From Nomia melanderi (lineage: Eukaryota; Arthropoda; Insecta; Hymenoptera; Halictidae): a stretch of DNA of 64,000 nt. The stretch spans positions 930,001 through 994,000 of the forward strand of contig NW_027475149.1 in assembly GCF_051020985.1 (NCBI RefSeq), in the 5' to 3' direction. The notes below the pieces were generated by a model that saw only the letters and a program-made list of their open reading frames with translations, was not told the origin of the DNA and searched no databases. The position numbers were made by a program, and so were the translations under genes. Shown piece after piece: positions 45,491 to 57,564 of this stretch. Positions within the stretch are counted from its first letter, which is position 1; each line of letters starts with the position of its first letter.

Positions 45491-48465
45491 ATCACCACAT
45501 ATATATTGGATTTTCCCCTGACCCTGAGTGTCCGACCCCATGAGACGGTGGTTTTCTCGGCCCCTGGTGGTCCGAGGTCGTTCCCGCTGCACAGATTCAT
45601 GCGCTAGGGCCTCCTGCAGACAATGTATTTTGATTTATTGCGCTATCTCTAATAGCACCCGAGATATCACCAGATATATAATGGATTTTTCCCTGACCCA
45701 GACAGTCCGGCCCCATGGGACGGTGATTTTCTCGGCGCGTGGTGGTCCGAGGTCGTTCCTGCTGCACAGACTCATTCGCCAGTGCCTCCTATAGACAATG
45801 CACTTTGATTTATTGCGCTATATCTAATAGCACCCGAGATATCACCAGATATATATCGGATTTTTCCCTGACCCTGACAGTCCGGCCCCATGAGACGGTG
45901 ATTTTCTCGGCCCCTGGTAGTCCGAGGTCGATCCCGCTGCACAGATTCATGCGCCAGGGCCTCCTACAGACAATGCACTTTGATTTATTGCGCTATCTGT
46001 AGTAGCACCCGAGATATCACCAGGTATATATTGTATTTTCCCCTGACCCTGAGTGTCCGGCCCCATGAGACGGTGGTTTTCTCGGCCCCTGGTCGTCCGA
46101 GGTCGTTCCCGCTGCACAGATTCATGCGCAAGGGCCTCCTATTGATAATTCACTTTGGTTTATTGCACTACCTCTAATAGCACCCGAGATATCACCAGTT
46201 ATATATCGGATTTTTCCCTGACCATGACAGTCCGGCCCCATGAGACGGTGGTTTTCTCGGCCCCTGGTGGTCCGAGGTCGATCCCGCTGCACAGATTCAT
46301 GCGCCAGGGCCTCCTACAGACAATGCACTTTGATTTATTGCGCAATCTGTAATAGCACCCGAGATATCACCAGATATATATTGGATTTTTCCCTGACCTT
46401 GACAGTCCGGTCCCATGAGACGGTGGTTTTCTCGGCGCCCGGTGGTCCGAGGTCGTTGCTGCTGCACAGATTCATCCGCCAGTGCCTCCTACAGACAATG
46501 CACTTTGATTTATTGCGCTATCTCTAATAGCACCTGAGATATCACCACATATATATTGGATTTTCCCCTGACCCTGAGTGTCCGACCCCATGAGACGGTG
46601 GTTTTCTCGGCCCCTGGTGGTCCGAGGTCGTTCCCGCTGCACAGATTCATGCGCCAGGGCCTCCTGCAGACAATATACTTTGATTTATTGCGCTATCTCT
46701 AATAGCACCCGAGATATCACCAGATATATATTGGATTTCTCCCTGACCCTGACAGTCCGGCCCCATGAGACGGTGATTTTCTCGGCCCCTTGTGGTCCGA
46801 GGTCGATCCCGCTGCACATATTCATGCGCCAGGGCCTCCTGCAGACAATTCACTTTGATTTATTTCGCTATCTGTAATAGCACCCGAGATATCACCAGAT
46901 GTATATTGGATTTTTCCCTGACCTTGACAGTCCGGTCCCATGAGACGGTGGTTTTCTCGGCGCCCGGTGGTCCGAGGTCGTTGCTGCTGCACAGATTCAT
47001 CCGCCAGTGCCTCCTACAGACAATGCACTTTGATTTATTGCGCTATCTCTAATAGCACCTGAGATATCACCACATATATATTGGATTTTCCCCTGACCCT
47101 GAGTGTCCGACCCCATGAGACGGTGGTTTTCTCGGCCCCTGGTGGTCCGAGGTCGTTCCCGCTGCACAGATTCATGCGCTAGGGCCTCCTGCAGACAATG
47201 TATTTTGATTTATTGCGCTATCTCTAATAGCACCCGAGATATCACCAGATATATAATGGATTTTTCCCTGACCCAGACAGTCCGGCCCCATGGGACGGTG
47301 ATTTTCTCGGCGCGTGGTGGTCCGAGGTCGTTCCTGCTGCACAGATTCATTCGCCAGTGCCTCCTATAGACAATGCACTTTGATTTATTGCGCTATATCT
47401 AATAGCACCCGAGATATCACCAGATATATATCGGATTTTTCCCTGACCCTGACAGTCCGGCCCCATGAGACGGTGATTTTCTCGGCCCCTGGTGGTCCGA
47501 GGTCGATCCCGCTGCACAGATTCATGCGCCAGGGCCTCCTACAGACAATGCACTTTGATTTATTGCGCTATCTGTAGTAGCACCCGAGATATCACCAGGT
47601 ATATATTGTATTTTCCCCTGACCCTGAGTGTCCGGCCCCATGAGACGGTGGTTTTCTCGGCCCCTGGTCGTCCGAGGTCGTTCCCGCTGCACAGATTCAT
47701 GCGCAAGGGCCTCCTATTGATAATTCACTTTGGTTTATTGCACTACCTCTAATAGCACCCGAGATATCACCAGTTATATATCGGATTTTTCCCTGACCAT
47801 GACAGTCCGGCCCCATGAGACGGTGGTTTTCTCGGCCCCTGGTGGTCCGAGGTCGATCCCGCTGCAGAGATTCATGCGCCAGGGCCTCCTACAGACAATG
47901 CACTTTGATTTATTGCGCAATCTGTAATAGCACCCGAGATACCACCAGATATATATTGGATTTCTCCCTGACCCTGACAGTCCGGCCCCGTGAGACGGTG
48001 ATTTTCTCGGCCCCTTGTGGTCCGAGGTCGATCCCGCTGCACATATTCATGCGCCAGGGCCTCCTGCAGACAATGCAGTTTGATTTATTGCGCTATCTGT
48101 AATAGCACCCGAGATATCACCAGATATATATTGGATTTTTCACTGACCCTGAGTGTCAGACCCCATGAGCCGGTGGTTTTCTCGACCCCTGGTGGTCCGA
48201 GGTCGTTCCCGCTGCACAGATTCATGCCCTAGGGCCTCCTGCAGACAATGCACTTTGATTTATTGCGCTATCTGTAATAGCACCCGAGATATCACCAGAT
48301 ATATATTGGATTTTTCACTGACCCTGAGTGTCAGACCCCATGAGACGGCGGTTTTCTCCACCCCTGGTGGTCCGAGGTCGATCCCGCTGCACAGATTCAT
48401 GCGCCAGGGCCTCCTACAGACAATGCCCTTTGGTTTATTGCGCTATCTGTAATAGCACCTGAGAT
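45491..48465 (+). repeat. 17-monomer HOR (2975 bp), copy 1
   Basis: Nine-monomer part: P 45491, Q 45666, R 45841, S 46016, T 46191, U 46366, V 46541, W 46716, U 46891. Eight-monomer part: P 47066, Q 47241, R 47416, S 47591, T' 47766, W' 47941, X 48116, Y 48291. The two parts share the opening P-Q-R-S-T. The first Q has 'cacagactcattc' and the second 'cacagattcattc'; the first T has 'gctgcacag' and the second 'gctgcagag'. These differences recur in the next copy, which proves that the 17-mer is the higher period. Confidence 0.93.
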
Positions 48466-51265
48466 ATCACCACATATATATTGGATTTTCCCCTGACCCT
48501 GAGTGTCCGACCCCATGAGACGGTGGTTTTCTCGGCCCCTGGTGGTCCGAGGTCGTTCCCGCTGCACAGATTCATGCGCTAGGGCCTCCTGCAGACAATG
48601 TATTTTGATTTATTGCGCTATCTCTAATAGCACCCGAGATATCACCAGATATATAATGGATTTTTCCCTGACCCAGACAGTCCGGCCCCATGGGACGGTG
48701 ATTTTCTCGGCGCGTGGTGGTCCGAGGTCGTTCCTGCTGCACAGACTCATTCGCCAGTGCCTCCTATAGACAATGCACTTTGATTTATTGCGCTATATCT
48801 AATAGCACCCGAGATATCACCAGATATATATCGGATTTTTCCCTGACCCTGACAGTCCGGCCCCATGAGACGGTGATTTTCTCGGCCCCTGGTGGTCCGA
48901 GGTCGATCCCGCTGCACAGATTCATGCGCCAGGGCCTCCTACAGACAATGCACTTTGATTTATTGCGCTATCTGTAGTAGCACCCGAGATATCACCAGGT
49001 ATATATTGTATTTTCCCCTGACCCTGAGTGTCCGGCCCCATGAGACGGTGGTTTTCTCGGCCCCTGGTCGTCCGAGGTCGTTCCCGCTGCACAGATTCAT
49101 GCGCAAGGGCCTCCTATTGATAATTCACTTTGGTTTATTGCACTACCTCTAATAGCACCCGAGATATCACCAGTTATATATCGGATTTTTCCCTGACCAT
49201 GACAGTCCGGCCCCATGAGACGGTGGTTTTCTCGGCCCCTGGTGGTCCGAGGTCGATCCCGCTGCACAGATTCATGCGCCAGGGCCTCCTACAGACAATG
49301 CACTTTGATTTATTGCGCAATCTGTAATAGCACCCGAGATATCACCAGATATATATTGGATTTTTCCCTGACCTTGACAGTCCGGTCCCATGAGACGGTG
49401 GTTTTCTCGGCGCCCGGTGGTCCGAGGTCGTTGCTGCTGCACAGATTCATCCGCCAGTGCCTCCTACAGACAATGCACTTTGATTTATTGCGCTATCTCT
49501 AATAGCACCTGAGATATCACCACATATATATTGGATTTTCCCCTGACCCTGAGTGTCCGACCCCATGAGACGGTGGTTTTCTCGGCCCCTGGTGGTCCGA
49601 GGTCGTTCCCGCTGCACAGATTCATGCGCCAGGGCCTCCTGCAGACAATATACTTTGATTTATTGCGCTATCTCTAATAGCACCCGAGATATCACCAGAT
49701 ATATATTGGATTTCTCCCTGACCCTGACAGTCCGGCCCCATGAGACGGTGATTTTCTCGGCCCCTTGTGGTCCGCGGTCGATCCCGCTGCACATATTCAT
49801 GCGCCAGGGCCTCCTGCAGACAATTCACTTTGATTTATTTCGCTATCTGTAATAGCACCCGAGATATCACCAGATATATATTGGATTTTTCCCTGACCTT
49901 GACAGTCCGGTCCCATGAGACGGTGGTTTTCTCGGCGCCCGGTGGTCCGAGGTCGTTGCTGCTGCACAGATTCATCCGCCAGTGCCTCCTACAGACAATG
50001 CACTTTGATTTATTGCGCTATCTCTAATAGCACCTGAGATATCACCACATATATATTGGATTTTCCCCTGACCCTGAGTGTCCGACCCCATGAGACGGTG
50101 GTTTTCTCGGCCCCTGGTGGTCCGAGGTCGTTCCCGCTGCACAGATTCATGCGCTAGGGCCTCCTGCAGACAATGTATTTTGATTTATTGCGCTATCTCT
50201 AATAGCACCCGAGATATCACCAGATATATAATGGATTTTTCCCTGACCCAGACAGTCCGGCCCCATGGGACGGTGATTTTCTCGGCGCGTGGTGGTCCGA
50301 GGTCGTTCCTGCTGCACAGATTCATTCGCCAGTGCCTCCTATAGACAATGCACTTTGATTTATTGCGCTATATCTAATAGCACCCGAGATATCACCAGAT
50401 ATATATCGGATTTTTCCCTGACCCTGACAGTCCGGCCCCATGAGACGGTGATTTTCTCGGCCCCTGGTGGTCCGAGGTCGATCCCGCTGCACAGATTCAT
50501 GCGCCAGGGCCTCCTACAGACAATGCACTTTGATTTATTGCGCTATCTGTAGTAGCACCCGAGATATCACCAGGTATATATTGTATTTTCCCCTGACCCT
50601 GAGTGTCCGGCCCCATGAGACGGTGGTTTTCTCGGCCCCTGGTCGTCCGAGGTCGTTCCCGCTGCACAGATTCATGCGCAAGGGCCTCCTATTGATAATT
50701 CACTTTGGTTTATTGCACTACCTCTAATAGCACCCGAGATATCACCAGTTATATATCGGATTTTTCCCTGACCATGACAGTCCGGCCCCATGAGACGGTG
50801 GTTTTCTCGGCCCCTGGTGGTCCGAGGTCGATCCCGCTGCAGAGATTCATGCGCCAGGGCCTCCTACAGACAATGCACTTTGATTTATTGCGCAATCTGT
50901 AATAGCACCCGAGATATCACCAGATATATATTGGATTTTTCACTGACCCTGAGTGTCAGACCCCATGAGCCGGTGGTTTTCTCGACCCCTGGTGGTCCGA
51001 GGTCGTTCCCGCTGCACAGATTCATGCCCTAGGGCCTCCTGCAGACAATGCACTTTGATTTATTGCGCTATCTGTAATAGCACCCGAGATATCACCAGAT
51101 ATATATTGGATTTTTCACTGACCCTGAGTGTCAGACCCCATGAGACGGCGGTTTTCTCCACCCCTGGTGGTCCGAGGTCGATCCCGCTGCACAGATTCAT
51201 GCGCCAGGGCCTCCTACAGACAATGCCCTTTGGTTTATTGCGCTATCTGTAATAGCACCTGAGAT
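48466..51265 (+). repeat. 17-monomer HOR, copy 2 (one monomer missing)
   Basis: P 48466, Q 48641, R 48816, S 48991, T 49166, U 49341, V 49516, W 49691, U 49866, P 50041, Q 50216, R 50391, S 50566, T' 50741, X 50916, Y 51091. The W' monomer found at 47941 is absent, giving 16 monomers and 2800 bp. Diagnostic bases of Q and T match copy 1 position for position. Only scattered substitutions are visible against copy 1, for example 'gtccgcggtcg' in W at 49691. Confidence 0.93.
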
Positions 51266-53365
51266 ATCACCACATATATATTGGATTTTCCCCTGACCCT
51301 GAGTGTCCGAACCCATGAGACGGTGGTTTTCTCGGCCCCTGGTGGTCCGAGTTCGTTCCGGCTGCACAGATTCATGCGCCAGGGCCTCCTACAGACAATG
51401 CCCTTTGGTTTATTGCGCTATCTCTAATAGCACCTGAGATATCACCACATATATATTGGATTTTCCCCTGACCCTGAGTGTCCGACCCCATGAGACGGTG
51501 GTTTTCTCGGCCCCTGGTGGTCCGAGGTCGTTCCCGCTGCACAGATTCATGAGCCAGGGCCTCCTGCAGACACTGCACTTTGATTAATTTCGCGATCTCT
51601 AATAGCATCCGAGATATCACCAGATATATATTGGATTTTTCTCCGACCCTGACAGTCCGGCCCCATGTGTCGGTGGTTTTCTCGGACCCTGGTCGTCCGA
51701 GGTCGTTCCCGCTGCACAGATTCATGCGCTAGGGCCTCCTGCAGACAATGTATTTTGATTTATTGCGCTATCTCTAATAGCACCCGAGATATCACCAGAT
51801 ATATAATGGATTTTTCCCTCACCCAGACAGTCCGGCCCCATGGGACGGTGATTTTCAAGGCCCCTGGTGGTCCGAGGTCGATCCCGCTGCACAGATTCAT
51901 GCGCTAGGTCCTTCTGCAGACAATGGACTTTGATTTATTGCGCTATCTCTAATAGCACCCGAGATATCACCAGATATATATTGGATTTTTCCCTGACCCT
52001 GAGTGCCCGGCTCCATGTTTCGGTGGTTTTCTCGACCCCTGGTGGTCCGAGGTCGAACCCGCCACAGAGATTCATGCGCTAGGTCCTTCTGCAGACAATG
52101 CACTTTGATTTATTGCGCTATCTCTAATAGCACCCGAGATATCACCAGATATATATTGGATTTTTCACTGACCCTGAGTGTCAGACCCCATGTGTCGGTG
52201 GTTTTCTCGGACCCTGGTGGTCCGAGGTCGTTCCCGCTGCACAGATTCATGCGCTAGGGCCTCCTGCAGACAATGTATTTTGATTTATTGCGCTATCTCT
52301 AATAGCACCCAAGATATCACCAGATATATAATGGATTTTTCCCTGACCCAGACAGCCCGGCCCCATGGGACGGTGATTTTCTCGGCCCCTGGTGGTCCGA
52401 GGTCGATCCCGCTGCACAGATTCATGCGCTAGGTCCTTCTGCAGACAATGCACTTTGATTTATTGCGCTATATCTAATAGCACCCGAGATATCACCAGAT
52501 ATATATTGGATTTTTCACTGACCCTGAGTGTCAAACCCCATGAGACGGCGGTTTTCTCGACCCCTGGTGGTGCGAGGTCGATCCCGCTGCACAGATTCAT
52601 GCGCCAGGTCCTCCTACAGACAATGCACTTTGATTTATTGCGCTATATGTAATAGCACCCGAGATATCACCAGATATATATCGGATTTTTCCCTGACCCT
52701 GACAGTCCGGCCCCATGAGACGGTGATTTTCTCGGCCCCTGGTGGTCCGAGGTCGATCCCGCTGCACAGATTCATGCGCCAGGGCTTCCTACAGACAATG
52801 CACTTTGATTTATTGCGCTTTCTGAAATAGCACCCGTGATATCACCATATATATATTGGATTTTGCCCTGACCCTGATTGTCCGGCTCCATGAGACGGTG
52901 GTTTTCTCGGCCCCTGGTGGTCCGAGGTCGTTACCGCTGCACAGATTCATGCGCTAAGGCCTCCTGCTGACAATGCACTTTGATTTAATGCGCTATCTGT
53001 AATAGCACCCGAGATATCACCAGATATATTTTGGATTTTTCCCTGACCCTGAGTGTCCGGCCCCATTAGACGGCGATTTTCTCGGCCCCTGGTGGTCCGA
53101 GGTCGTTCCCGCTGCATAGAATCATGCGCTAGGGCCTCCTGCAGGCAATGCACTTTGATTTATTGCGCTATCTGTAATAGCACCCGAGATATCACCAGAT
53201 ATATATTGGATTTTTCACTGACCCTGAGTGTCAAACCCCATGAGACGGCGGTTTTCTCGACCCCTGGTGGTCCGAGGTCGATCCCGCTGCACAGATTCAT
53301 GCGCCAGGGCCTCCTACAGACAATGCCCTTTGGTTTATTGCGCTATCTCTAATAGCACCTGAGAT

Positions 53366-54240
53366 ATCACCACATATATATTGTATTTTCCCCTGACCCT
53401 GTGTGTCCGACCCGTTGAGACGGTGGTTTTCTCGGCCCCTGGTGGTCCGAGGTCGTTCCCGCTGCACAGATTCATGCGCCAGGGCCTCCTGCAGACAAGG
53501 CACTTTGATTTATTGCGCTATCTGTAGTAGCACCCGAGATATCACCAGGTATATATTGTATTTTCCCCTGACCCTGAGTGTCCGGCCCCATGAGACGGTG
53601 GTTTTCTCGGCCCCTGGTCGTCCGAGGTCGTTCCCGCTGCACAGATTCATGCGCAAGGGCCTCCTATTGATAATTCACTTTGGTTTATTGCACTACCTCT
53701 AATAGCACCCGAGATATCACCAGTTATATATCGGATTTTTCCCTGACCATGACAGTCCGGTCCCATGAGACGGTGGTTTTCTCGACCCCTGGTGGTCCGA
53801 GGTCGTTCCCGCTGCACAGATTCATGCGCTAGGGCCTCCTCCAGACAATGCACTTTGATTTATTGCGCTCTCTGTAATAGCACCCGAGATATCACCAGAT
53901 ATATATTGGATTTTTCCCTGACCCTGAGTGCCCGGCCCCATGTTTCGGTGGTTTTCTCGACCCCTGGTGGTCCGAGGTCGATCCCGCTGCACAGATTCAT
54001 GCGCTAGGTCCTGCTGCAGACAATGCACTTTGATTTATTGCGCTATCTCTAATAGCACCCGAGATATCACCACATATATATTGTATTTTCCCCTGACCCT
54101 GTGTGTCCGACCCGATGAGACGGTGGTTTTCTCGGCCCCTGGTGGTCCGAGGTCGTTCCCGCTGCACAGATTCATGCGCCAGGGCCTCCTGCAGACAAGG
54201 CACTTTGATTTATTTCGCTATCTCTAATAGCACCCGAGAT
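53366..54240 (+). repeat. Five-monomer stretch with a repeated end monomer
   Basis: Monomers 53366 and 54066 are near-identical ('cacatatatattgta', 'cctgtgtgtccgaccc', 'gacaaggcac') and four monomers apart. Between them are an S unit (53541), a T/other chimera (53716) and a unit with 'gtgcccggccccatgtttcgg' (53891). The part from 'gctctctgtaatag' through 53891 also matches 42.6-42.9 kb at offset 11200 bp (64 monomers). Confidence 0.75.
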
Positions 54241-54415
54241 ATCACCAGATATATATTGGATTTTTCCTTGACCCTGACAGTCCGGCCCCATGTGTCGGTG
54301 GTTTTCTCGGACCCTGGTGGTCCGAGGTCGTTCCCGCTGCACAGATTCATGCGCTAGGGCCTCCTGCAGACAATGTATTTTGATTTATTGCGCTATCTCT
54401 AATAGCACCCGAGAT

Positions 54416-55289
54416 ATCACCAGATATATAATGGATTTTTCCCTGACCCAGACAGTCCGGCCCCATGGGACGGTGATTTTCTCGGCGCGTGGTGGTCCGA
54501 GGTCGTTCCTGCTGCACAGATTCATTCGCCAGTGCCTCCTATAGACAATGCACTTTGATTTATTGCGCTATATCTAATAGCACCCGAGATATCACCAGAT
54601 ATATATCGGATTTTTCCCTGACCCTGACAGACGGCCCCATGAGACGGTGATTTTCTCGGCCCCTGGTGGTCCGAGGTCGATCCCGCTGCACAGATTCATG
54701 CGCCAGGGCCTCCTACAGACAATGCACTTTGATTTATTGCGCTATCTGTAGTAGCACCCGAGATATCACCAGGTATATATTGTATTTTCCCCTGACCCTG
54801 AGTGTCCGGCCCCATGAGACGGTGGTTTTCTCGGCCCCTGGTCGTCCGAGGACGTTCCCGATGCACAGATTCATGCGCAAGGGCCTCCTATTGATAATTC
54901 ACTTTGGTTTATTGCACTACCTCTAATAGCACCCGAGATATCACCAGTTATATATCGGATTTTTCCCTGACCATGACAGTCCGGCCCCATGAGACGGTGG
55001 TTTTCTCGGCCCCTGGTGGTCCGAGGTCGATCCCGCTGCACAGATTCATGCGCCAGGGCCTCCTACAGACAATGCACTTTGATTTATTGCGCAATCTGTA
55101 ATAGCACCCGAGATATCACCAGATATATATTGGATTTTTCCCTGACCTTGACAGTCCGGTCCCATGAGACGGTGGTTTTCTCGGCGCCCGGTGGTCCGAG
55201 GTCGTTGCTGCTGCACAGATTCATCCGCCAGTGCCTCCCACAGACAATGCACTTTGATTTATTGCGCTATCTCTAATAGCACCCGAGAT
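54416..55289 (+). repeat. Q-R-S-T-U module outside the main HOR
   Basis: Q 54416, R 54591 (174 bp, 'gacagacggcccc' for 'gacagtccggcccc'), S 54765, T 54940, U 55115. Q carries 'cacagattcattc', so it matches the eight-monomer half of the 17-mer, but U after T matches the nine-monomer half. The module thus combines the two registers. Confidence 0.85.
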
Positions 55290-55989
55290 ATCAACAGATA
55301 TATATTGGATTTTTGCCTGACCCTGAGAGTCCGACCCCATGAGACGGTGGTTTTCTCGGCCCCTGGTGGTCCGAGGTCGTTCCCGCTGCACAGATTCATG
55401 CGCTAGGGCCTCCTCCAGACAATGCACTTTGATTTATTGCGCTCTCTGTAATAGCACCCGAGATATCACCAGATATATATTGGATTTTTCTCCGACCCTG
55501 ACAGTCCGGCCCCATGTGTCGGTGGTTTTCTCGGACCCTGGTGGTCCGAGGTCGTTCCCGCTGCACAGATTCATGCGCTAGGGCCTGCTGCAGACAATGT
55601 ATTTTGATTTATTGCGCTATCTCTAATAGCACCCGAGATATCACCAGATATATAATGGATTTTTCCCGGACCCAGACAGTCCGGCCCCATGGGACGGTGA
55701 TTTTCTCGGCCCCTGGTGGTCCGAGGTCGATCCCGCTGCACAGATTCATGCGCTAGGTCCTTCTGCAGACAATGCACTTTGATTTATTGCGCTATCTCTA
55801 ATAGCACCCGAGATATCACCAGATATATATTGGATTTTTCCCTGACCCTGAGTGCCCGGCTCCATGTTTCGGTGGTTTTCTCGACCCCTGGTGGTCCGAG
55901 GTCGATCCCGCCGCACAGATTCATGCGCTAGGTCCTTCTGCAGACAATGCACTTTGATTTATTGCGCTATATCTAATAGCACCCGAGTT

Positions 55990-56514
55990 ATCACCAGATA
56001 TATATCGGATTTTTCCCTGACCCTGACAGTCCGGCCCCATGAGACGGTGATTTTCTCGGCCCCTGGTGGTCCGAGGTCGATCCCGCTGCACAGATTCATG
56101 CGCCAGGGCCTCCTACAGACAATGCACTTTGATTTATTGCGCTATCTGTAGTAGCACCCGAGATATCACCAGGTATATATTGTATTTTCCCCTGACCCTG
56201 AGTGTCCGGCCCCATGAGACGGTGGTTTTCTCGGCCCCTGGTCGTCCTAGGTCGTTCCCGCTGCACAGATTCATGCGCAAGGGCCTCCTATTGATAATTC
56301 ACTTTGGTTTATTGCACTACCTCTAATAGCACCCGAGATATCACCAGTTATATATCGGATTTTTCCCTGACCATGACAGTCCGGCCCCATGAGACGGTGG
56401 TTTTCTCGGCCCCTGGTGGTCCGAGGTCGATCCCGCTGCACAGGTTCATGCGCCAGGGCCTCCTACAGACAATGCACTTTGATTTATTGCGCTATATCTA
56501 ATAGCACCCGAGAT
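55990..56514 (+). repeat. R-S-T module, truncated copy
   Basis: R 55990 (preceded by 'cgagttatcacc' at the junction), S 56165 ('gtcctaggtcg') and T 56340 ('cacaggttc', ending 'gcgctatatct' instead of 'gcgcaatctg'). Q is lacking; the preceding monomer (55815) is of the 'gtgcccggctccatgtttcgg' type, also seen at 51966. Confidence 0.8.
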
Positions 56515-57564
56515 ATCACCAGATATATATTGGATTTTTCACTGACCCTGAGTGTCAGACCCCATGTGTCGGTGGTTTTCTCGGACCCTGGTGGTCCGAG
56601 GCCGTTCCCGCTGCACAGATTCATGCGCTAGGGCCTCCTGCAGACAATGTATTTTGATTTATTGCGCTATCTCTAATAGCACCCGAGATATCACCAGATA
56701 TGTAATGGATTTTTCCCTGACCCAGACAGTCCGGCCCCATGGGACGGTGATTTTCTCGGCCCCTGGTGGTCCGAGGTCGATCCCGCTGCACAGATTCATG
56801 CGCTAGGTCCTTCTGCAGACAATGCACTTTGATTTATTGCGCTATCTCTAATAGCACCCGAGATATCACCAGATATATATTGGATTTCTCCCTGACCCTG
56901 ACAGTCCGGCCCCATGAGACGGTGATTTTCTCGGCCCCTGGTGGTCCGAGGTCGATCCCGCTGCACAGATACATGCGCCAGGGCCTCCTACAGACGATGC
57001 ACATTGATTTATTGCGCTTTCTGTAATAGCACCCGTGATATCACCATATATATATCGCATTTTCCCCTGACACTGAGTGCCCGGCCCCATGTATCGGTGG
57101 TTTTCTCGACCCTTGGTGGTCCGAGGTCGATCCCGCTGCACAGATTCATGCGCTAGGGCCTCCTGCAGACAATGCACTTTGGTTTATTGCGCTATCTGTA
57201 ATAGCACCCGAGATATCACCAGATATATATTGGATTTTTCACTGACCCTGAGTGTCAGACCCCATGAGACGGTGGTTTTCTCGACCCCTGGTGGTCCGAG
57301 GTCGTTCCCGCTGCACAGATTCATGCCCTAGGGCCTCCTGCAGACGATGCACTTTGATTTATTGCGCTATCTGTAATAGCACCCGAGATATCACCAGATA
57401 TATATTGGATTTTTCACTGACCCTGAGTGTCAAACCCCATGAGACGGCGGTTTTCTCGACCCCTGGTGGTCCGAGGTCGTTCCCGCTGCACAGATTCATG
57501 CGCCAGGGCTTCCTACAGACAATGCACTTTGATTTATTGCGCTATATCTAATAGCACCCGAGAT

